From positions 1 to 11,695 of the forward strand of contig JAQGPE010000373.1 in assembly GCA_028293225.1 (NCBI GenBank): DNA of 11,695 nucleotides, given 5' to 3'. How positions within the stretch are numbered: position 1 is the stretch's first letter; each line of letters starts with the position of its first letter. Below are positions 1 through 4,993 of this stretch, piece after piece. This stretch comes from Akkermansiaceae bacterium. GTDB lineage: Bacteria > Verrucomicrobiota > Verrucomicrobiia > Verrucomicrobiales > Akkermansiaceae. Position numbers and translations under genes: made by a program. Below the pieces are notes generated by a model, which worked only from the letters and a program-made list of their open reading frames with translations, had not been told where the DNA came from and did no database searches.

Positions 1-562
1 GCGGCAGCCACTTGGCGAAGACGTAGTCATGGTCCAAGACGTAGTCGTGGTCCTTTGCGCCGGTGTGGCACTGGATGCAGTTCTGTATCTTTCCGGTGCT
101 GAAGTCTCCGCCTTTGGTGGCGAAGAAGTATTCCCAGTCGCCGTGTTCCGGGTCGTAGCCCTTGGCGCGCTTGATCATGCCACCGATCGCGGTGACCGCG
201 TCGCCTGGGCCGAGCTTTTCCTTCACGATGACCGACCCTTCGGCATACGGGCCGGCCAGTTTCTGGTCGAGCTTTCGCGTTGCGGGCTCGCTGGCGTAGA
301 CATGGATGCGGGCTTCGGTGTGAGGACCGTAAACTTTCGCCGCCGCTTTGACTGCCCCTGCCGCCGAAGTGGAGCACAAAGTAGAGATGACCGGGCTCAC
401 CTGGTAGGGTTTCGGGGTCATCCGCTTGTAGTCGCGGTAAAACGTGAAGGCGTTCTCTTTGGTGACCGTGATTCCAGCCACCGCGGGAGGAGGCGAGGGT
501 TCCTCTGCGATGAGGGAGCCGGAGATGCCGGAGAGGGCGATCATCAAGGCGGTTCTCTTCAT
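1..562 (-). CDS. Cytochrome P460-like secreted c-type haem protein (partial, C-terminus off the left edge)
   Basis: Reading leftward from ATG at 562-560, 187 codons are open to the window edge with no stop, so the C-terminus is missing, probably by only a few residues. Residues 1-19 form a signal peptide (start MKRTALMIAL, hydrophobic core, cut near LIA/EE), so it should act outside the cytoplasm. The haem-binding motif CIQCH is at residues 162-166, close to the C-terminus, and is followed by KDHDYV and DYVF. A late CxxCH followed by DYVF is the pattern I associate with the cytochrome P460 family (haem c with a lysine cross-link; some members oxidise hydroxylamine, many have unknown roles). 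The cross-linking lysine cannot be assigned by eye; K114 and K116 in the segment VIVKEK are candidates. GGGAGG directly abuts the ATG, an unusually short spacing, but no other in-frame start was found upstream. The family call is good; the substrate is unknown. Confidence 0.72.
   Translation of the reverse strand, partial: MKRTALMIALSGISGSLIAEEPSPPPAVAGITVTKENAFTFYRDYKRMTPKPYQVSPVISTLCSTSAAGAVKAAAKVYGPHTEARIHVYASEPATRKLDQKLAGPYAEGSVIVKEKLGPGDAVTAIGGMIKRAKGYDPEHGDWEYFFATKGGDFSTGKIQNCIQCHTGAKDHDYVLDHDYVFAKWLP
18..53 (-). repeat. 18-bp tandem duplication inside the P460-like gene
   Basis: Two adjacent 18-bp units (18-35 and 36-53) differ at one base (A29 versus G47). They stay in frame and give the protein a doubled six-residue segment, DHDYVL then DHDYVF, just after the CIQCH haem motif. 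The near identity suggests a recent duplication. Confidence 0.85.
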
Positions 563-623
563 CCTCCCGTGGTGAACGAAATCCGCCGTGCCGGCGATGC
601 CGCTGATGCGCTTTACGCGGAAT

Positions 624-1145
624 TTATGATCCGGAAGGTCCATCCCCGGAGTCGATGCGGCGGTAGGTCTGTGCCGCATCGTGGGCGGTGGAGTCGCCCT
701 GGAAGTAGCGGAAGATCTGGCGGTCGCTGAGAGCGCGGACGGTCATCGCGTTCCGGTAGGCTGAAGAAAAAGCCCACAGCCCGGCGGCGAGCAGCAGGAG
801 GGGATCCCAGAGATTGCGGTGAAACAGCCGCTCGAGCAGGGCGGCGAACTCCGGCAGCGACTGGATCCAGAAAAACAGCAGGATCATGGCCATGGAGCGG
901 ATCAGGTCGGAAAGGGTCTCCGCCGTGGTGATTTCCTTCACCGTGCCGGAACGGCCGCCGCGCAGCAGGGGGCCGGGCAGCAGGAGACTGCAGATGATGG
1001 CCAGAGCGACCATGACGAAGGCGGCCCACTGGATTTCCCGGGACCAGCACGCGACGGCGGCGACGGCAAACACCGGTCCGCCGATCGCCAGCAGGGTGAG
1101 CCGGCGGCGCAAGGCCTTGAAGCGGGTGGGTTCGCGGAGCTGCAT
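624..1145 (-). CDS. Hypothetical four-helix membrane protein
   Basis: This 173-residue protein is not one I recognise. It has a basic N-terminus (RFKALRRR) and four hydrophobic segments at about residues 15-33, 39-60, 78-96 and 112-130. A polar tail of about 40 residues follows (RALSDRQIFRYFQGDST...), ending in SGDGPSGS. The alternation of hydrophobic helices and charged loops marks this as the real frame among several overlapping open frames here. The positive N-terminus suggests it starts in the cytoplasm, which with four helices would put both ends inside. No catalytic motif is visible. No clear ribosome-binding site precedes the ATG, so the start is tentative. It lies 61 nt upstream of the P460-like gene on the same strand and could be co-transcribed with it, but nothing links their functions. 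Confidence 0.6.
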   Translation of the reverse strand: MQLREPTRFKALRRRLTLLAIGGPVFAVAAVACWSREIQWAAFVMVALAIICSLLLPGPLLRGGRSGTVKEITTAETLSDLIRSMAMILLFFWIQSLPEFAALLERLFHRNLWDPLLLLAAGLWAFSSAYRNAMTVRALSDRQIFRYFQGDSTAHDAAQTYRRIDSGDGPSGS

Positions 1146-1220
1146 GGGGTTCGCCGTGCAGATTGCAAGCGGCCGGGATTGAAGGCGAGCCGTAATCGAG
1201 CTCCGCAGGGCGTCCCAACG

Positions 1221-1253
1221 AAAAACCCCGCTTCCTGAAACAGGAGAGCGGGG
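1221..1253 (-). terminator. Rho-independent terminator of the L,D-transpeptidase gene
   Basis: On the minus strand a stem (arms 1226-1237 and 1241-1253, one bulged base) with a three-base loop at 1238-1240 is followed by five T residues (plus-strand A at 1221-1225). The stem is GC-rich (CCCCGCT paired with AGCGGGG, then TCCTG with CAGGA). It lies 22 nt past the stop codon of the transpeptidase gene and should separate it from the membrane-protein gene downstream. Confidence 0.85.
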
Positions 1254-1275
1254 CTTTCGAAAAAGGAATCCGGGA

Positions 1276-1959
1276 TCAGTCGTACTTCGGCGACTTGTGC
1301 TTGGTGAAGTAGCCGTCGCCGACGTAGAACATCGGTGGATTGTCAGGCAGCGGCGTGGCGTCCGGGGCCAGGGCGATCTTGCCGATGGTCGAGTCTTCGG
1401 GCTGGGACTGGGCGATGCTCACGGGCGTGCCGATTTTCACCAGGGCGAAGAACTTCGGCGCCAGGTTCTCGTGCATGCGGATGCAGCCGTGGGTGCAGGG
1501 CTCATGCTTCAGCCAGCCGGTGTGGAAGCCGTAGTTCGGCTTGAACTCGCACCAGTAGGGCATCGGCGTGCCCTTGAAGGACCAGCCGGACGGCTTGCTG
1601 GCCAGGAAGCTCTGCTTGGCGTTCTGGCCGGAGTAGGCGTAGCCGTGGGTGTTGGCGCGGTGCTTCGCTTCCTTGTTATAGATCGTGAAGCTGCCGGTCG
1701 GGGTGCCGGCGCCCGGCTTGCCGGTGGAGACCGGCATGACCAGCAGGGCCTTGTCGCCCTCCATGACGTAGGCCATCTGGTGGGCCAGGGAGACCTTCAC
1801 GCGCACGGCGGAGGGATTCGAAGGCTTTTTGGTCGGACGGTCGTAGGCCTGGTAAGCGGCGACGGAACCGGAGCCGGAGGAGGTCGGCAGATTGCAGGAG
1901 CTCAGAAAGCCTGCACCAAGCGCGACGGCTGCGAGGAGAGTGGGTCGGATGAATTTCAT
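1276..1959 (-). CDS. L,D-transpeptidase (YkuD domain) lipoprotein
   Basis: This 227-residue lipoprotein probably forms 3-3 peptidoglycan cross-links or attaches proteins to peptidoglycan in the cell envelope. The N-terminus MKFIRPTLLA runs through a hydrophobic core to the lipobox LSSC, with the lipidated cysteine at residue 22. A Ser/Gly/Pro-rich linker reaches about residue 50. The YkuD domain follows: strand VRVKVSLAHQMAYVM (52-66), the PVSTG KPGAGTPTG segment (76-89) and the catalytic block with H146 (YGFHTG) and THGCIRMHE at 156-164. This gives catalytic Cys159 with His157 and Arg161. The frame extends 18 codons further upstream to 2013, but the start at 1959 is chosen because it begins directly with the signal peptide. 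No Shine-Dalgarno site is evident. The gene lies 78 nt after a second lipoprotein gene on the same strand and ends at a strong terminator, so the two may form one transcript. Confidence 0.92.
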   Translation of the reverse strand: MKFIRPTLLAAVALGAGFLSSCNLPTSSGSGSVAAYQAYDRPTKKPSNPSAVRVKVSLAHQMAYVMEGDKALLVMPVSTGKPGAGTPTGSFTIYNKEAKHRANTHGYAYSGQNAKQSFLASKPSGWSFKGTPMPYWCEFKPNYGFHTGWLKHEPCTHGCIRMHENLAPKFFALVKIGTPVSIAQSQPEDSTIGKIALAPDATPLPDNPPMFYVGDGYFTKHKSPKYD

Positions 1960-2037
1960 GAAAGGAAAAGCGGTTTCCACCTCCGGTTTGTCAAAGCCGG
2001 GGCCGGAGCGCAAGCGGACATCTCGACCACCTGGGAT

Positions 2038-2490
2038 TTACCGCGCTCTTTCCCATGAAACGACCCGCTGGTTCTCGAAAACGACCGTGGCGCGGCGATA
2101 TGGCACGTAGGTGACTTCGGTGCCATAGGAGAAGGCGGAGTAGGGGTAGTAGCGGCCATACCCCCCGTAGCGGCCGTATCCGTATCCGCCGCCGTAGAAG
2201 CCGCCGATGTTGTCCGAGTAGACCGGCGTGCTGCCGGCGTAGTCCCAGCGCATGGTGGACTTGCCCTTTTCGCTGGTGCCGACGTATTCGCGGCTGGCTT
2301 TGCCCCAGGCCAGGTAGACGGCGTCCGGTGACATGCCCTTGTCGATGATGCCGCGGCTGACCAGATCCTGGTGGCGGGCGGGGAGGTGGTGATAGAGGGA
2401 GGGCTCCTGGGCAATTCGCGCCTGCGGGGTGGTGGGGACGCAGGAAGCGAGAAGCAGTGCGCAACCGCCGAGCGCGATCATGGTTTTCAT
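2038..2490 (-). CDS. Small Gly/Tyr-rich lipoprotein (SmpA/BamE-like N-terminal half)
   Basis: This 150-residue protein starts with a lipoprotein signal, MKTMIALGGCALLLASC, with lipobox LASC and lipidated Cys17. Residues 45-70 read VSRGIIDKGMSPDAVYLAWG, a pattern like the small SmpA/OmlA (BamE-like) fold (GMSPDAVYLAWGKAS); that resemblance is by eye and weak. Residues about 96-117 are very rich in Gly and Tyr (GGFYGGGYGYGRYGGYGRYY). The tail holds TYVPYRRATVVFENQRVVSW, which looks like the last strand of a small beta fold. It likely sits in the outer membrane or periplasm. AGGA about 10 nt before the ATG is a possible ribosome-binding site. It lies 78 nt upstream of the transpeptidase gene in the same direction, consistent with a cell-envelope role. 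No enzymatic function is claimed. Confidence 0.75.
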   Translation of the reverse strand: MKTMIALGGCALLLASCVPTTPQARIAQEPSLYHHLPARHQDLVSRGIIDKGMSPDAVYLAWGKASREYVGTSEKGKSTMRWDYAGSTPVYSDNIGGFYGGGYGYGRYGGYGRYYPYSAFSYGTEVTYVPYRRATVVFENQRVVSWERAR

Positions 2491-2634
2491 GAGCGCATCC
2501 TAGCGCGTCCCACCGCATCGTGCAAATCACAACCGCGTGTGGAAAACGTGTCGACGGGATGTTTCCGAACACGCTTGCCAACCGCGAAGCGCGCCCCGCA
2601 AGCTCCCTGCCGAACCTGTCCCCTCACTGACTCC
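2491..2634. promoter_or_regulatory. Divergent intergenic region with an imperfect dyad
   Basis: This 144-nt gap lies between the leftward lipoprotein gene and the rightward dehydratase gene, so promoters for both should be here or nearby. It contains an inverted repeat: GCGTGTGGAAA at 2535-2545 against TTTCC-GA-ACACGC at 2562-2574, which is 11 paired bases with a two-base bulge and a 16-base spacer. This could be an operator or an RNA hairpin. I could not pick convincing -35/-10 boxes. Confidence 0.4.
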
Positions 2635-2919
2635 ATGTCCGAACTGCTCGAAGACGACGACCTGAAAGCCGGCCTCAAAAAATGCCCCGAGTGGGAATTT
2701 GAGAAGACCTTCATCACCCGCACCATCGAATTCGAGGAATTCATGGAAGCGATCGATTTCGTCAATGACCTGGCCGAAATCGCCGACGAAGCCCAGCACC
2801 ACCCCGACATTCACATCCGCGATACCAAGGTGTCCCTGAAGCTGACCACGCACGACGCGGGCGGCGTGACCGAGGCCGACGTCGAGCTGGCGCAGCGGAT
2901 CGACAATCTGATCGACTGA
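2635..2919 (+). CDS. 4a-hydroxytetrahydrobiopterin dehydratase (pterin-4a-carbinolamine dehydratase)
   Basis: This 94-residue cytoplasmic enzyme dehydrates 4a-hydroxytetrahydropterin, regenerating the pterin cofactor of aromatic amino acid hydroxylases (EC 4.2.1.96). The full family length is present. The hallmark motif is AQHHPDIHI, with His55, His56 and Pro57, and the third family histidine is in TTHDAGGVTEAD (His73). The N-terminal part has the usual pattern PEWEFEKTFITRTIEFEEF (residues 18-36). The frame is open upstream to 2371, but that extension overlaps the divergent lipoprotein gene and lacks family similarity, so the ATG at 2635 is chosen. No Shine-Dalgarno site is visible before it. 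No hydroxylase gene lies in the window, so its physiological partner is unknown; family members without a neighbouring hydroxylase are sometimes linked to other pterin pathways. Confidence 0.93.
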   Translation: MSELLEDDDLKAGLKKCPEWEFEKTFITRTIEFEEFMEAIDFVNDLAEIADEAQHHPDIHIRDTKVSLKLTTHDAGGVTEADVELAQRIDNLID

Positions 2920-2954
2920 TTTTGCGCGGGGCCAAGTGTTCCTCTTTCCCAATG

Positions 2955-2987
2955 AAAAGCCCGCCTGGTGATCCCGGCGGGCTTTTT
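2955..2987. terminator. Symmetric (bidirectional) Rho-independent terminator
   Basis: An 11-bp perfect stem (AAAAGCCCGCC at 2955-2965 with GGCGGGCTTTT at 2976-2986) has a 10-base loop. It is flanked by T residues on the plus strand and by T residues on the minus strand (the A run). It sits between two convergent genes, 36 nt past the dehydratase stop and 38 nt past the end of the leftward membrane-protein gene, and can serve both. Confidence 0.88.
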
Positions 2988-3024
2988 CGTGGACGGAAGC
3001 GGTTGCGAGAGGACGGCCGCCGGA

Positions 3025-3801
3025 TTAACGCGGCAGCATCAGCTCCTCATCGGTCAGGCCGGTGAGTTCGCGCAGTCCTTTCAGCAAGCGGTTCAGGATC
3101 AGGTAAAGGATGCCCATCAGCGGGATGCCGATCGCGGCGAAACCGGCGAAGTGCAGCTTGCCGACGATGGCATTGTAATTCTCCAGCGCGTCCGGAGCGG
3201 AGGAGTTGAAGCCGCGGAAGAACCACAGGGCCAGGCCGACATTCATGAAGGCGCTGAGGATGAAGGAGGCGGCGAAGATCTTGTTCGCGCCGGCCTGGAG
3301 GTCGGTGTAGCCGCTCTGGGTCATCTTCTCGGCGACCTTTGACTCAATTTTCGGGATGTCGAAGAGGGTGTCATTGTAGAGGAAGACGCGGATCAGCGGG
3401 TTTTCCGTGCGGCCGGAATTCAGGATCGCCACCGCCAGGATCAGCGGGATCAAGCCTTCCTTCACTCCGTAGAGCAGGCCAGCGTCCGGCTTCACCGTGC
3501 CGTCGGCATTCCACAGGTAGAACGTCAAACCACCGGAAAGGGCCACGGAGATCAGGCCCAGCACCGAGAAGAAGTTACCCTTCCTGGTCTGGATGAAGTG
3601 CCAGATGCCGTAGCCGATGGGCAGCAGCAGCGCCAGGACGATGGCCTTCAACGGGCCGATCTGCCAGAAATGGGCGGTCTTCCCGAGCTTGACCTGCAGG
3701 TCCGGATCCTTGCTCAGGAAGCTGAGGATCAGCACCGGGATCAGGACATTGACGAGGATATTGGCGAGCGGGTGCTCCTGCTTTGGCTTGGGGTCCGGCA
3801 T
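3025..3801 (-). CDS. VC0807-like polytopic membrane protein
   Basis: This 258-residue protein has about six hydrophobic segments, near residues 12-30, 49-71, 77-97, 110-128, 174-195 and 217-240. The order of motifs resembles the VC0807 family (related to intracellular septation protein A / YciB): NILVNVLIPVLILSFLS near the start, LLPIGYGIWHF, then KGNFFSVLGLISVALSGG, EGLIPLILAVAIL, and LIRVFLYNDTLFDIPKIE before a helix that ends at MNVGLALWFF. Function in this family is not established. The frame is open upstream to 3879, but the ATG at 3801 (MPDPKPKQEH) is preferred because the extra 26 residues are Arg/Ala-rich, lie over a strong hairpin and do not resemble the family. The family call is from memory of the pattern. 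Confidence 0.65.
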   Translation of the reverse strand: MPDPKPKQEHPLANILVNVLIPVLILSFLSKDPDLQVKLGKTAHFWQIGPLKAIVLALLLPIGYGIWHFIQTRKGNFFSVLGLISVALSGGLTFYLWNADGTVKPDAGLLYGVKEGLIPLILAVAILNSGRTENPLIRVFLYNDTLFDIPKIESKVAEKMTQSGYTDLQAGANKIFAASFILSAFMNVGLALWFFRGFNSSAPDALENYNAIVGKLHFAGFAAIGIPLMGILYLILNRLLKGLRELTGLTDEELMLPR

Positions 3802-4167
3802 TCGCCGTGCAGCCAAGCCGGGAAGGCGGGCGATGGAAACGGAAAAAAGCCGGGCGATGACGCGGGGCCTTGCATCCACGGGGGATGCTGGCCCTGCGTG
3901 ACAGGCTTGTCATTCTGAGAAGCGGCGATTTTCCCGTTTTGAAAAACGCCGGCCGGGGCTTGGCAGTGGCAGGATGAACGCTTTCCTGATCCTTCAGTCC
4001 TCAATGCCGCCCCCGATTCTCACTCAGAAGGCCGAGTCAGGGCCATGCTGTATCAAGGCGCGATCGCTCTTCAGGACCTCTTCTGGCGCGGAGGAGAGCC
4101 GGAGTGGCAACCAACCGCTATTGCTGATCGAGCTTGGCCAACGAGCACGATGTAGTATGGACCTCGC
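3802..4167. other. Gene-free divergent region (366 nt)
   Basis: This stretch separates the leftward VC0807-like gene from the rightward DUF1573 gene and should hold promoters for both. The open frames that cross it have no recognisable protein features and I do not accept them as genes. Two inverted repeats stand out: a long imperfect hairpin at 3865-3894 (listed separately) and a 5-bp dyad TGACA-GGCT-TGTCA at 3899-3912. No convincing -35/-10 pair, riboswitch or RNA gene could be identified. Confidence 0.5.
3865..3894. promoter_or_regulatory. Imperfect hairpin in the probable 5' region of the VC0807-like gene
   Basis: GGGCC (3865-3869) and GCATCC (3872-3877) pair with GGATGC (3883-3888) and GGCCC (3890-3894). 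This gives 11 base pairs with a small asymmetric internal loop and a five-base apical loop. It lies 64-93 nt upstream of the leftward start codon at 3801. It has no T-tract, so it is not a standard terminator. It could be a leader structure; the role is unknown. Confidence 0.4.
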
Positions 4168-4836
4168 ATGCTTCGCGTGGTGCTCTGTTGGCTGGCGGCG
4201 TCCCTTCCGGGGCTTTGTGACCTCACTTTTGAGACGACTCGCAAGGGCGTGACGGCGGCCCCTGAGGGCGGAATCCTGAAGGTCGAATTTCCGTTCAAAA
4301 ACAATGGAAGCGAAGCGGTGACGATCTCGCGCTACGATAGCGGCTGCGGATGTCTGACCGGCAGGCTTGATGGCAACAAGACCGGCTACGAGCCGGGAGA
4401 AAGCGGCAAGGTCATGATCGAAATCGACTCCACCAATCTCTCCGGAGTCGTTGAAAAGGAGTTGGGAATTTGGGTGAAAGGGAAGACCGACAGCCCTGAG
4501 GCAATTTTAAAGGTCGGCATCACCGTTCCAGAATTGATCCAGGTCGAACCCAGGACGCTACGCTGGAATGCGGGAGAACCGCTTGTCGCGAAGTCGATGA
4601 TTGTAACGATCAACTCACCGGAGGCAATTCACGTCACCGGGACATCGTCTGATCAGCAGAACTTCACCAGGACCGTCAAAGTGATTGAAGACGGACGAAA
4701 GTATGAAATCGCCATCACTCCGCGCGATGCCTCTCAGATCGGTGCGTCAGCGTATCGGATCGAGACGGATTGCCGGATCGAACGGTTGAAGACCAAAGTG
4801 GCGTTTCTGGCCATTTCAGGTTCGCCCTCAAAGTGA
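4168..4836 (+). CDS. Exported DUF1573 domain protein
   Basis: This 222-residue protein starts with a short signal peptide, MLRVVLCWLAASLPGLC, with the mature protein from about residue 18 (DLTFETT). The DUF1573 pattern, an Ig-like (ASPM/SPD-2/Hydin-type) beta fold, covers about residues 30-105: VEFPFKNNGSEAVTIS, then SGCGCLTG with the conserved Cys-Gly-Cys, then YEPGESGKVMIEID and SGVVEKELGIWVKG. Residues about 115-222 contain a second beta-rich part (VPELIQVEPRTLRWNAGEPL) that may be a related domain. Such proteins are common in Verrucomicrobiota, Planctomycetota and Bacteroidota; their function is unknown. GC is about 50%, lower than in most neighbouring genes. No clear Shine-Dalgarno site precedes the ATG. 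It lies 157 nt upstream of the PA14 gene in the same direction, so a functional link is possible but not shown. Confidence 0.78.
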   Translation: MLRVVLCWLAASLPGLCDLTFETTRKGVTAAPEGGILKVEFPFKNNGSEAVTISRYDSGCGCLTGRLDGNKTGYEPGESGKVMIEIDSTNLSGVVEKELGIWVKGKTDSPEAILKVGITVPELIQVEPRTLRWNAGEPLVAKSMIVTINSPEAIHVTGTSSDQQNFTRTVKVIEDGRKYEIAITPRDASQIGASAYRIETDCRIERLKTKVAFLAISGSPSK

Positions 4837-4993
4837 GGGCGGCTTGCACAGTCAAGCTGTTGAGGTTGTGCAATTCGCTGAGGTCGCGTCCGATTTTGCG
4901 ACGTTTGAATTTATTTTTGTTATGTAAATTCGACGGAATGCCTATCGATCCTGATTGACGAATCGGGATGGCCCGATAGTTCTCCGCCCACAT
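4837..4993 (+). promoter_or_regulatory. Upstream region of the PA14 gene with overlapping hairpins
   Basis: This gap contains an AT-rich patch (about 4894-4930) with a weak promoter-like pair: TTGCGA at 4896-4901 and TATGTA at 4921-4926, with 19-nt spacing. Downstream, three inverted repeats compete for the same bases: ATCGGG (4962-4967) with CCCGAT (4972-4977); CTATCG (4942-4947) with CGATAG (4974-4979); and CCTGATT (4950-4956) with AATCGGG (4961-4967, one G-T pair). They lie just before the chosen ATG at 4994. This is compatible with a regulated leader RNA, but no T-tract is present. Confidence 0.35.

Noticed and set aside
29..730. A 233-codon plus-strand frame over the P460-like gene
   Set aside because: It spans parts of two leftward genes, and the opposite frame has a signal peptide and a CxxCH haem motif.
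613..1218. A 201-codon minus-strand frame overlapping the membrane-protein gene
   Set aside because: Its translation is Pro/Arg/His-rich and lacks the hydrophobic helices seen in the 624-1145 frame.
3974..4252. A 92-codon plus-strand frame before the DUF1573 gene
   Set aside because: It has no protein features and overlaps the start of the DUF1573 gene in another frame.
4824..4840. A 7-bp hairpin overlapping the stop codon of the DUF1573 gene
   Set aside because: It has a stem GCCCTCA/TGAGGGC but no following T-tract, so it is not supported as a terminator.
4955..4957. TTG as the start of the PA14 protein
   Set aside because: It adds 13 polar residues before the signal peptide and lies inside the competing hairpins; ATG at 4994 directly begins the signal peptide.
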